From: Sclerurus mexicanus
Taxonomy: Eukaryota > Chordata > Aves > Passeriformes > Furnariidae
Length of the DNA stretch: 64,000 nt
Assembly: GCA_013396755.1 (NCBI GenBank)
Contig: VWZF01003636.1
Coordinates: 263,582-327,581 of the forward strand
Direction: 5' to 3'
Of this stretch, positions 1-10,282 are shown piece after piece. Below the pieces are notes generated by a model. It was not told the origin of the DNA, did no database searches, and saw nothing but the letters and a program-made list of their open reading frames with translations. How positions within the stretch are numbered: position 1 is the stretch's first letter; the number at the start of each line of letters is the position of its first letter. A program made the translations under genes and the position numbers.

Positions 1-640
1 AGGGGATGAATGCCCAGCAATGTCCCCCCGCCGCCAGCCAGCCGAGGCAGCGCCGTGCCTGGATGACAGATGCTGCCGGAGCCATCCCACAGGCTGCATT
101 TAGTGCCCTCGGTGCCACTCGACGCTGAGATGGCTGCAGGGGGTAACCAAAAAAATTAGATTGGCAGGATGTGAAAGGAGTCAACTTTTTTGTTTAATGC
201 CATCAATTTGTGATGGAGGAGACAGGTATTAGCTCGGGGACCGCGGCGGTCCCTGCTAGCCATTAGTTTCCTCGCAGCTGCACTGGGTTTGGGATTATGA
301 ATCTGCCAGGTCCAACCATCCATCAGCCACGGCCGGTCCCCTCGCCAGCTCCGCCGGCCGCCCCGTGCCCGGCGGCCGGCGGGGGGTGCGGATGTGTGGA
401 TGGGCTCCCTGCCGCCCGCCGGGCACAGGGCGGTCGGAGACACAGAGCTGAGACCCCAGCAGTGCCGGGAGCTTCCCTTCTCCCAGCTGTCAAACAGGAA
501 ATCTTGAAAAGTTGACCGGAGAGTTATGGAATTACCTGTGGAAACATATTGCGGAGGGTCAAGCTGGAGGGTCGATTTGTCAGGCAGCGGTGTCAGGGTC
601 CTCACATCCACAACTGTAATTTGTTTTCTTAACACTTTTT
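1..640. other. GC-rich single-copy stretch with CpG-dense core at about 330-440
   Basis: No gene is recognised. The core at about 330-440 has many CG dinucleotides in a little over 100 bases, unlike the CpG-poor AT-rich flanks. It also holds an inverted repeat with 11-bp arms at 365-375 and 416-426 around a 40-nt loop. Such a patch could be a small unmethylated island, an enhancer core or a noncoding promoter, but no TATA box or exon structure was found. The long open frames here on both strands are expected because stop codons are rare in GC-rich DNA. From about 490 the base composition returns to AT-rich. Confidence 0.45.
365..426. repeat. GC-rich inverted repeat (11-bp arms)
   Basis: GTGCCCGGCGG at 365-375 is the exact reverse complement of 416-426. 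The arms sit inside the CpG-dense core. The hairpin would be stable in single-stranded form, but GC-rich sequence makes short chance inverted repeats likely. Confidence 0.5.
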
Positions 641-1230
641 TTTTTCCTTTTTCCAGGATATGTAGCTACAGAGGCCTAAACCTATAAATTTCCAACTTCA
701 CACATGGTCATTGTTTGGCTTCCTTTTTTTTTTTTCCCTTTTTTTTTGTTCCCCAGAGTCTGGTTTTATGCATACAGTATTTTTTACTAATGTGATAAAC
801 TTTGGGAACTTGGATCCCATACATCACAGGCGGTCGTGTCACAAGATTAGCAAACAGCATCCTTTGTAAAAGCTTGATTTATCTGCCCTCCCTCTGTCCC
901 ATCCTTACCCCCCTCTCCCTCCACATCCACAGCAAAGCAGAGTCTGTTTACAAAACGATCTTATGTCAATAACCTTAAAACGGAATTAAAATATTGCACA
1001 ACATCTCCATGGCAGAATTGTTTCAGCCGTGTTCCCGTAATTAATCCAGAATTACAAATCCAGCAGCAAAGCAGAGCAGAACTAACAAGTAAATAAATTC
1101 TTCCCTCTCTCCCAGACGGACCAAATCCGTGCTGATGTTGCTGCCGTGTCCTCACCATGTCACGGACAGAGGGGACAATGGGGAGAGGACTGATGGAAGC
1201 AGCCTCTGGCTTTGAGTCATGGTCCAGTTT
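641..1230. other. AT-rich noncoding stretch with two splice-acceptor-like pyrimidine tracts
   Basis: Two long pyrimidine tracts each run into a CAG, ending at 656 and 756, and both look like strong 3' splice sites on the plus strand. No open frame or donor partner supports an exon. The remainder is T-rich and C-rich single-copy DNA with no recognised repeat. Confidence 0.4.
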
Positions 1231-1475
1231 AGGGTTTTATTAGTGGATAAGTGATTTTTTAATTTTTTTTTTAAATATTATTAGAAAACATGCCCTTTTT
1301 TGTTGTCAGACACAATCTTAATTTTTTATTAGTGAAAATGTCACATTTTTTGTTTTCAGTATCACCTTTTTATTTTTAATTAGCAGATGTGTCTTTTTCT
1401 TGTTTTCCAATATGATATTTTTAATTTTTGTCAGTGGATGTGCCATTTTTTTGTTTTCCAATACAATCATCTGAC
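1231..1475. repeat. Degenerate T-rich minisatellite, unit about 50 bp, about 4.5 copies
   Basis: Each unit has the same order: a TTAG-type anchor, then GTG-A-ATGT, a T-run with TTGTTTTC, then an AAT-ATC-type end. The anchors fall at 1240, 1281, 1329, 1380 and 1431, so spacing settles at 48-51 bp. The last three units are most alike; the first is partial. I know of no named family with this unit. It reads as an old local tandem expansion. Confidence 0.7.
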
Positions 1476-3375
1476 TATTATGTGAAGCTTTAGGACAGCA
1501 ATAACACTTTTAGCTGAAAACGGGGCCAAAGTCACTGAAGAATTTTGTAGAGCACCTTATTTAATTACAGATTTCATCCTGCAACACAGAACTTTCATCT
1601 AGAGCAAAGCCCTCTGTAGCACCTTCTTTCCCCAACGTCTCCACACTCTCATTTTCAGCTCCTGCCTTCCCCTTTCAGAGCACTAATGCCCATTAATATC
1701 CAGCAAGTGTCAGTTGTATCCAAAGTTTCAGGCTATTAAATCAACGAGAAATATATTGGATTTAATATGTTTGGCTTAGGAAATTTGTTTTGTGTGCTGC
1801 AGCCTAGTGCAGCTTGCTCTGAGCTTACCTCTGTTTGAATTAGAGGGTCTCGGCTCATGTGCAGCTCAGACATTGGCCCACAAGACCGTGAAGCGTAGCT
1901 GATTTTTGGAGAAACTACTAAGTAGTTTCTATAGTGATAATGATGTACTATGTGCACCTATTGGGAATATATAAAATTAGAGAGAATTTCTGTTTGCTTT
2001 GGTCCTCTTTCTAGAATAATTACAGGAACTGCCATTCATTCCCATTCTGTTACCCTGATTATTCTAGAATAACCTGGTTATTAAGGTTTAGGCGTGTTTA
2101 AGAACATACTGCAAAGTGACAACTTGTCATGTTGGTATTATCAATACTTTACAATTTCCATATTAGTGACCCAATTTTTCTCAAGATTCCTGAGTGTTTA
2201 ATTTGGTGGGGAGGAGGAGGGAGGGCAGTAAATGATGCCTCTGCCTTTTCTCTATTCAAAGTAACCTTAATTTTCTGTTTCTGAATAGAAACCTTTCCCT
2301 TAGCGACTGAAAAAAGAGCCAGAATTACACCCAAACACATTCTCAGGTTGGAAATGCTTCTGCTTCCATCACATGTGGTGGGGAACACTTTGAAATCTTC
2401 CCCTGCCCATGGCAGAAGGGCCATTGCTAAATTCAGGGAATTATGGAAACCAGAAGTGCTGAGTGGCCAACCCCAAACCTGTTTCCCAGAGTAGCACTTT
2501 GCAGCCTTAAAACCCCACCATGTTAATGAAATATATTCCCTTAAATAGCACTTTCCTGCTGAGGCAAGATATCCTCCGTGGGGCAGGTGTATAATTGCAG
2601 GTATTTGCACTGTTATTTGGAATTTCCTTGGCTATGAGGAATTTCTCCTGCGGAAGGAGTGAAGTTTCACCAGAGGAAGCACAGCAAAGGCTCTGCACTG
2701 GTGAAGGTGCCTATAAAGCTGTCCAGAAACACACTTAGCTGACGTACTGACAGATTGTGCAATTTTCCTCTGGTAATTACTCAATGGTTCAGCAAATGGT
2801 AACTAAATCCTTTGGAAATCAAAATGTCTAATTGCAGACGCACATATGGCATCGCCCCATCCATTCCACAGAAGGTAATGGAACAAGCACACCCAAACCT
2901 TCCCTTAATTCCCCCAGCTCGGAAGCCACCAGTGACACAGAACAGTTGTCATTTGGAAGAGTATTTGGGGAAACAAGGTGAAATAAAAGAGCCTTTGGAA
3001 ATCATGGCATGCTCCATGCAAAGCTGGGGTGCGAGAGCAAGATTCGGCTAATTTTGGCTATAAAGGGGAAAAAAGTTAATGCTGTGATGTTGTTGCTCCA
3101 ATGTTTATGTAGAAACCCCTTCACTGCCATTAATGGGCCAAAACTCTAAAGTTTGGGTTTAATGTTTGGTCTTTCCAGGTGGATCCAGACACATGGGGTT
3201 GGTAGCACAGGTACTGTCTGGGTTGCACCATGCCAGGGGAGCACAGAGGATTTTTGGGCACCAACTTGCTCATGCCAGGCCTGCTGGAGCCCATGACCAC
3301 GGGGAACATGTTCCCAAAGCACTCTGGTGAGCACCAAATCCTGGTGGCTGAGCAGGACAGCAGGGAAAGAGCCTT
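1476..3375. other. Single-copy noncoding stretch
   Basis: No exon, repeat family or RNA gene was recognised. An imperfect inverted repeat sits at 2010-2068. Frames of up to about 150 codons on the minus strand (2149-2610) show no known domain and no supporting splice structure. The segment becomes somewhat more GC-rich near 3,200-3,370. Confidence 0.5.
2010..2068. repeat. Imperfect inverted repeat, hairpin-capable
   Basis: TCTAGAATAAT followed by TACAGG at 2010-2026 pairs with CCTG followed by ATTATTCTAGA at 2054-2068. There is an 11-bp perfect outer stem, a 2-base bulge, a 4-bp inner stem and a 27-nt loop. It could be a transposon relic, a structured RNA or chance. The loop and stem do not match any RNA family I recognise. 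Confidence 0.5.
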
Positions 3376-3446
3376 GCCCAGCCCAGCCCAGCCCAAGTCC
3401 CGCCAGCCTTGCCCTGCCCAGCCCAGCCCAAGTCCCGCCAGCCTTG
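3376..3446. repeat. Tandem duplication, 35-bp period, two copies
   Basis: CCCAAGTCCCGCCAGCCTTG occurs at 3392-3411 and again at 3427-3446, exactly 35 bases apart. Each copy is preceded by CCCAGC repeats. The repeat explains the overlapping low-complexity open frames here on both strands, which should not be taken as genes. Confidence 0.8.
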
Positions 3447-5415
3447 AGTGGAGAAGGATCCAGCCAAGAAAAGGAGCTGCAGGACTTTGTCCAAGGGTAT
3501 TGCTTGGTGTAAACAATGGTGGCAGATGACGCTATGGGAGGAGAGGAGAGAAAATCACGTCCTTGCATCTCCTTAAAGCCAGAAATCTGGGACACCATGC
3601 TTAAACCAGGATTTAAGGTGAAGTCCTTTGTCCTTTTTTGCCCCTGATGAGAAGCTCAGGAAAATCAAAAAGAAACCCAAAAGGACAACACTTCTTGGGG
3701 GGGGCAAATGAACATTTCCCAGTGTTTATTTTAGAATTACTTAGTCTGGAGAATTGCTGAAATGTGACCTGTGTGCATATCCATCCATCCAACCATCCCT
3801 ATTGCTCCTCCACCAGTTTTTAAGGTCTGAAGCCTTCCACAGTCAGAAGCAGGCAAACACCCCCAATCCTTATTTCAAAAAACACCTTCAATTCCAAACA
3901 TACAGATTGCTTTAATGCAGGAGGGTTATACTGAATTAACTATTATTTAGGGTTTCTGAACCAGATTCTTTTTCTAGAAGACACTGTAATATGTTCTACA
4001 TTTTGTAATAACTAGGCTGCAAACCTGCATTACTTACCTCTCTTCTTCTCCAAAGAAACCCAGCCCCCCATTATTGTGACTCTCCTCGGGATTAGGAGTT
4101 CTTCTTTTTATTTCTTGCTATTAATGTTTAGAAACTATGAGGGTGTATGATTAATGCAGGTAGCGTGACTTTGATATAGGACAAAGTAGCATTAATTGTA
4201 TGATATACATTATTTTTAAAACAACTACATTGCCTTCATCTTGCATAATTATCTCTTTGTTGCTGTTAATCAGGATTTCCCAAAGTGGCACACAATAAAA
4301 AGCATTAAGGTTTATGTCAGCAGATCCAAATCTGGAATCAAATCTATCTGTACCATCAGGTGCCCATTAGGCTGGTGGAATTGCACATTAAAGACACTCA
4401 GACATTACAGACGGTTTTCTCTTGCAGTAACAGGGAGAAAGGAGGAATTGGAGCTCTGAAAACATATGTAGGAAAAGACAGTTCCTGCCCAATCCATTAC
4501 AGACAAGTGAAGAGGGGGAAAAGAGATGAAATATTCTCTCGTTGATGTTTCTGAGCAGCGTCTTAGCAAATTTTCAGAATATCCTTCCAGCATCCTCAGG
4601 ATTTTTTCTGACTCCAATTTTAGCCACAATGTTGCTTGCTGTGAAATTTTAAAGTAAAGAATTTGGGCACTGCTGCAAGGAAGCACCTTCCAGGGGGGCA
4701 GCAGGGGACACATGCTGGATGTGTGTCATTCCAGCATGGGGACAAGAGTGGCCACTGCCCCACTTCCACATCTGAGAGACAGGATGGGCGTGGAGCAGAG
4801 AGGTCCCAGGCACGGGTAAAGCCAAACCAAGGAATGCAGAAAAGCATCAGATCATTGGGGCTGCCTGAGGAACTGCTGCTCTGGGGGCAAGACCCATTTC
4901 CCAGAGGAACAATGGACAACTGGACACAGATACCATGTAGGGTTGGTGTGTAGGACGAGAGTATAAAGATCACCAACTATACACATTTAAATGGTTTTAT
5001 GGTAAATTTGTTTCTGTGTTCTCTATGTTCATGATGGAGCTTGGTGGGAATTTTTTCCAAGGAGCCTATTTCAAGGTAGTAGAAACACACAGGCTTCAAG
5101 TTTCCTTTCCATTCTCTTTTCCCCCTGTCACTTTTTTCCTTTTTTCTTCCTTTCTTTCTCTTTGTTTCTTTCCAAGGAAAGACAAAAGGAATTACAAGGG
5201 GCCATGTTCCCTTGGAGTGAACAGGAGGAGGAAGGAGCCAGAGTTGGCTCTTGTCCTTCTGCAGATGTTCTGCAGACCTAAAGGCCACTCGAGGAGGGTG
5301 CAACATGCAGAGAGGCAGGACAAGGGCACAACCCAGCAGGGCTAAGACAAGGCAAGGGGCTTTCAGAAAAGCAGGGAGGCACATCAGGCCAAAGGAGAAA
5401 ATGAGCCTGGAGCAG
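3447..5415. other. Single-copy noncoding stretch
   Basis: AT-rich with no recognised gene or repeat family. It contains a short CCATC-type run near 3781-3798 and a T/C-rich tract at about 5,108-5,175. The longest open frame is 135 codons on the minus strand (4977-5384); it partly overlaps the low-complexity tract and has no recognisable domain. Confidence 0.5.
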
Positions 5416-5605
5416 TGAAGTCAGAATGATAATACCAAGCACTTATGTTCAAAGCACTGTACAAATATTAATTAATTAATCCTCAAAGCCAGCTCTGGAG
5501 TAGATAAGCAAGTGTTATTATCCCCTTCTTGACGAGGAGTCGGAGGCAGCAAGGTTAAGTGTCACGTCCAAGGCTGCAGGGAAAGGCTGCAGAGGGTGTT
5601 TTTAA
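5416..5605 (+). mobile_element. Ancient MIR-type SINE fragment (amniote MIR)
   Basis: The order of landmarks matches the MIR core and its LINE-2-like 3' part. A CAAGCACTTATGT...CAAAGCACTGTACAAAT block is followed by TTAATTAATCCTCA, GTGTTATTATCCCC, GAGGAGTCGGAGGCA, GGTTAAGTGTCACGTCCAAGG and a CTGCAGGGAA end. These correspond to the MIR segments around 'aatcctcacaacaaccc', 'attattatcccc', 'gaggaaactgaggc' and 'ggttaagtaacttgcccaagg'. MIR-type SINEs are relics in birds, so recognisability here suggests slow decay or retained function. The assignment is by eye; an alignment to MIR1_Amn would settle it. Confidence 0.75.
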
Positions 5606-7590
5606 GGGCATAAACACTCCAAAGCCAGCCCTGTGATTACCCCAGGAGTTGGAGTCGCGCTGGCAGCAAGGAGGAAGGGTCTGAAGAGGAGCCACCATGC
5701 CAGAAAAAGCCCAAACACTTCTGTAATCACCTTATAACACAATTTTCACTCTCAGCATCACAGTCTGGAGCAGCCCTTTAACCTGGCCAAGGATAACCTG
5801 CTAAGAGATGAGGAGGAGCTGAGTTAGATGTGTCCTTGGTCGTATTTGAGAGCTCCCACCCACCACCTCTCCTTGCTGTCACCTTGAGCAAGTTCAGTTC
5901 CTCTGTGACACTGTGATGTGTTTGCCCTTAGCTTGAAGATAAACCAGGAAGGAAAATTAATAAATACATAAAATTGAGTTGATAACACTAAAAAAGAGGC
6001 TCATTCTGACTCACCCATGATGCTTTTGAGGCTGTGACCCCAAAAGAGGGAGCTCCACCATCTAGGGAAGCGTAAGTGTTGTGTTTCTCATGAAATTCCA
6101 ACCACCTTGTGCAGGTTTCCCAGCAGAAAATCAACTCCTGAGTGTTTTCCATCCAAAGGAAAAGAGGAAGAAGGGGTCTTTCTGGAACCTGACCCAGAAA
6201 TTAAGTAACAATGGATCAAGGAACTCCAGTTTGACCCACTCCCCCTGAAAAAGGCTCCAGTTGGAAATGTTTCAGGCTTTGACCAATCTTTCAAAAGTAA
6301 TGAATATTTAGAAAAAGATGTATAGAAGGAGGTGACAAGGAATATGCAGCCTGGAAAACACTTTTCTTGCAAAATAAAAGAGTTTATAGGTCAAAGGTGT
6401 TTACTGTTCACAATATGGATTAGAGGGGGATTTCAGTGTGTTCTGGGGGGAGGGAGCAGGGAAAGGAATTGCCTAGAGTGTGTATTTGTTGCTCCAGTTC
6501 CTGTACTGACAGCAAAGGACCTTTGATTTTAAGATGAATTGTGGAGCATGAGCTGTGGTTCTGTTTTTGGACATTGAAATTTGCACCAGCACTTTTGACT
6601 TCAGGGGGCCCTTTGGAGAGCAGAGAGGTGAGGTGGGTGTAGAGCTGCCAGAAACAATAACAGGAATATTTGCCAATTAATCTATCACGTGCTGTAGCAC
6701 CATTTACCTTTTACCCTTCCAATTCTGAAGAGTTACTGAACAATTCAAATATCAAATTGTTACTGAATACAGCAAAAAAAAGGAAAGGATGGGGGGGTAA
6801 AAAAGGGACACATCAATAACAGGACAATGCCTCTGATTTCCTGTACAGCTTGTTATACGTGACCTCGCTGGTAAACCTGGTCATTATTTCCCCAATACTC
6901 CTTTTAAATACATATTTGCATAACCCCTTCTCAGACCAGCTTCCTCACACTCATTGGGATGCCCTGGGAAGCAGCACAGGCATCCAAAATGCCCATCTCA
7001 AAAACTTTTTGTAGAAAACTTGGGATGGAAAGTCCTCTAAGTTATTATTTAACCCTATCCTCTGTTTTCCTTAGCATTCATAAACATGGGCAAAGAGAGA
7101 TGTGTTTCCAGGTTTAACGAGACATTTATAACTAATTACTGAAGCTTATTAAGCACAGCTTTGGCTTAGGCATTTTATCCCTACCTTTTCTCTACAGTAT
7201 TCACCAAAATTTGGCTTCCTAAGAGGAACTAATTGAATTTCATGGTTTACACATTGCTTGCACACTCTCTTTAATCCTCAGCTCTAGTTTTTCTCTTACA
7301 GATTGTCCCAGAAGAAAGCCAAAACATTAACTTTGTATTTATTGTGTAAATAAGGGTATTTTTAAAAATTCTATCTCCAGGCATACACACACGCTGCTTT
7401 GGAGCCTCTTCTAATTCTTCAGTGCTCTGGTGCAACTCCATTTAATCAGCAGCCAGTGTGGAAACTGAAGTACGATCTCTTCTGCGGGTGATTGTGGACA
7501 AACAGATCAGCCAGATATTTGCAAACTTACAGGGAAATTGACTTCCACCTAAAGATTCAGCTTATTCTCTTCGTACTCTTGTCCCTCTCA
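5606..7590. other. Single-copy noncoding stretch
   Basis: No coding exon or repeat family was recognised. Small purine-rich runs (A8 and G7) lie at about 6,773-6,810. The stretch at 7,060-7,400 is AT-rich with few CpGs and looks like ordinary or possibly conserved noncoding DNA; nothing in the sequence alone separates the two. Confidence 0.45.
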
Positions 7591-8019
7591 CTGGAGAGGA
7601 CACACCTCCAGTGCTGTGTCCAGTTCTGGAAGGACACGGAGGGGCTGGAGCGTGTCCAGGGAAGGGGCTGGAGCAGCAGGAGGGGCTGAGGGAGCTGGGG
7701 GGGCTGAGCCTGGAGAAAAGGAGGCTCAGGAGGGACCTTGTGGCTCTGCAAGTCCCTGCCAGGAGGGGGGAGCCGGGGGGGTCGGGCTCTGCTCCCAGGG
7801 AACAGGGACAGGAGCAGAGGGAATTTCTTGCTGGAAAAGGTGGTCAGGCCTTGGCAGGGGCTGCCCAGGGAGGGTTGGAGTGCCCAGCCCTGGAGGTGCC
7901 CAAGGCAGGACTGGCCGTGGCACTGAGTGCTCTGGGCTGGGGGACAAGGTGGGCATCGGGCACAGGGTGGGCTCTGTGGGCTGGCAGGGCTTTTCCAGCC
8001 CAAATGATTCTGGGATTCT
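7591..8019 (+). mobile_element. CR1 LINE, 3' part of ORF2/3' UTR with tail
   Basis: Landmarks run in CR1 order: the 'cagtgctgtgtccagttctgg' region, 'ggagcgtgtccaggga', 'ggctgagggagctgggg', 'agcctggagaaaaggaggctcagg', the 'ctgcccagggagg' segment, then 'gatgcccacc'-related sequence and a GATTCTGGGATTCT tail. It is truncated at its 5' end as is typical of CR1 and has internal deletions. Several overlapping open frames on both strands (7557-8044) come from this GC-rich element. The G-rich run at about 7,762-7,792 has quadruplex potential. Confidence 0.92.
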
Positions 8020-9384
8020 TTATATCAAAATTTGGATGAGTTAACAGTTCAATGCACTTTGGGACATTTTCCTCTTCCAGCTCCTCCAGGAATTTGACAA
8101 GTCCTACCAATATCTCTCTAACTGGAGGCAGAACCTCCTCCCAAAACTGGAGAGTCCTGGGCCTGATGATGTCAAAGAGAATTTTTGTTTGACAGCAACA
8201 GAATTGACACTTTCCCTTAAACTTGTGCCCTTGTAAACACTTCCTTAACACCTGGTTTGGTCCCTGGGATTGTCCAGGCAAACCCCTACCCAAGCAGTGC
8301 TGCAACATAACAGCTATTGCAGTAAATGTGAATATTTTCATCTCACAAAACACACAATTTTTACTTGCAAGTGCATTTTTGAGGCACGGTGAGGGAAGGC
8401 ACAAGCTGCAGTCCGGCCATGTGAGGGAGAAGCAGCACAAGGAGGAATATTCCAGGTAAATTTTTAATAAATGTGCAATGAAGCAGTTCCAGCCCAAGGC
8501 ATTTTTAGCAAGTCACAGCAGAGTGCTGCTTGATCTTTACCACAACATTTCCTACAGAAACAGCGTGAGGAAGCTCGTCTGGACCTTCCAGAGGGGCTGA
8601 GGAATGGAGGTGACCTGCTCCAAAGTTCAAACAACAATTGCCAACACAAGTGAAAACTTTCCTGGTGATCTTCCTCCCTTTTGTTAACTGCATGTTAAAG
8701 GCCAGAAAAAGGGGTCTCCAAATGGATGAATGATAATAAAAAGCCATCTAGAGTTCACATTGTTTGAAGTTTTAAGGAGAAAAATGTTAAAAGAAACAAC
8801 CCTCTCTTCAGTGATAACACAGCTCAAACCACAAAATCATAACCTAGAATTAACTTCTGCTAACAATATCTTTGGGTTGATTTTATTTTTCATGAGCACA
8901 GCCAGTGGGCTGCTGTTGTGCAAATCAGCTTTCCCAGTGCGAATAAAAGTCAGAAAAATAATCTCAAAAATCTTTTAAAAAATGCAAAATAACATTTTTC
9001 CTTTCCATCCAGCCCTGTCTGAATAGCTGAGATGCACCACAATTAAAAAATAAATGTCAAAGCAAGCAAAAAAAGCTGAAGCAGCTACTCAGGCCTGGGA
9101 AAAAGCAGCACTTCCAGTTAGATCTTGGCAGAGGTGGAAGCTGCAGAAGCTGAAATCTCGAAGGAGGGACTCTCAGGTTACCACAGGGCTGGGAAGTTCC
9201 TACCAATCCCACCTCCACTAAGAGACTTACATGGGATTCCAGTGCACGGGGCTTGTTTTGCCATCTGCCTGTGGGTGATTTGTATCCAGAGCGGTTGCCA
9301 AAACAAATAAATGGGGGAAAAAAAGGGGGAAAAAATATTCCATTGCTTTCAATTCTAGGAAAATTATGACTGAGGCAATGGATC
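8020..9384. other. Single-copy noncoding stretch
   Basis: This lies between two CR1 tails. A 217-codon minus-strand frame (7844-8497) covers its start but its C-terminal third is antisense CR1 and the rest shows no known domain. The remainder is AT-rich, with an A-rich run at about 9,308-9,335 just before the next CR1. Confidence 0.5.
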
Positions 9385-9559
9385 AAATTGCCCAGAGAAG
9401 CTGAGGCTGCCCCTGGATCCCTGGGAGTGTCCCAGGCCAGGTTGGATGGAGCTTGGAGCAACCTGGACTGGTGGAAGGTGTCCCTGCCATGGCAGGGAGT
9501 GGGATGAAATGAGTTTAAATGTCCCTCCCAACCCAAAACAGTCTGGGATTCTGTGATTT
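9385..9559 (+). mobile_element. CR1 3' end fragment
   Basis: Begins with 'cccagagaagctg' and continues through the 'cccctggatccctgggag', 'ggttggatggagcttgg' and 'ctggtggaaggtgtccctg' blocks to a GATTCTGTGATT tail. Only the last about 175 bp of the element is present. It faces another CR1 fragment (10,115-10,282) across 555 bp, giving an inverted pair. Confidence 0.93.
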
Positions 9560-10114
9560 CCTGAAGAAATAAAGGTTTTCAGCACCAAGTGCCTTGGTTT
9601 CTCCTTTGTGGACAGATTTTGATAATCCCGCTCCGGGTTATGATGTTTTAATCTGACTGTCATTTTACACCCTGTTGGGCAGGGAAAGGAAGAAAAGCAG
9701 GAGAGTAAAAATTGATCAGCTTTAAGTTTACCCTCCATGCCTGTGTTATAATAACAAAGAATGTAGGGGACGCACTGCTAAGTTTGGGTCCCGTGTTACA
9801 TTTTTTTTCCCTCCACAAATTGTTCTAAGGTTAATTAAAATAATATACCTGAAAAACACATAATTGGACATACTTTATTTTTATTACTATGTTATAAATA
9901 TATTTGGATATATATTTGGATACATTTTGAGATTTGCAAATAAAATATCCTTTCGTTTGTACTTAGAGTCTTAAAATCTGTTTGGGGTAGGCAAAAGTGA
10001 TGTTACCTGTTCTGCTCACTCATTCTCAGGTCTGTCTCTGGAGGAAAAAAAAGGTGTGTGCACTAAAAGCTGTTGCAGGGAGAAATGTTCCTTGAAATAC
10101 TTTTTTCAGGCACC
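9560..10114. other. AT-rich spacer between inverted CR1 copies
   Basis: Very AT-rich. It holds a small tandem repeat at about 9,899-9,924 in which TATTTGGATA recurs every 12 bases (9,901 and 9,913). No gene is recognised. In a transcript this would be the loop between two complementary CR1 arms. Confidence 0.5.
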
Positions 10115-10282
10115 ACACAGAATCATGGAATGGTTTGGGTTGGAAGGGACTCTAAACATCATTTAGTCCCACCCCCTGCCATGGGCAGGGACACATCCCA
10201 CTGTCCCAGGTTGCTCCAAGCCCCATCCAACCTGGCCTTGGACACTCCCAGGGATCCAGGGGCAGCCACAGCTTCTCTGGGA
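10115..10282 (-). mobile_element. CR1 3' end fragment, reverse orientation
   Basis: Starts with the reversed tail 'cacagaatcatggaatgg' and continues through 'gggttggaagggac', 'ccatgggcagggaca', 'ttgctccaagccccatcc' and 'agggatccaggggcagcc' to 'agcttctctggg'. It covers the same part of CR1 as 9,385-9,559, in the opposite direction. Confidence 0.93.

Noticed and set aside
7844..8497. 217-codon minus-strand open frame, the longest in the window
   Set aside because: The C-terminal third is the antisense of a CR1 element, the rest has no known domain, and GC-rich CR1 DNA readily gives long antisense frames.
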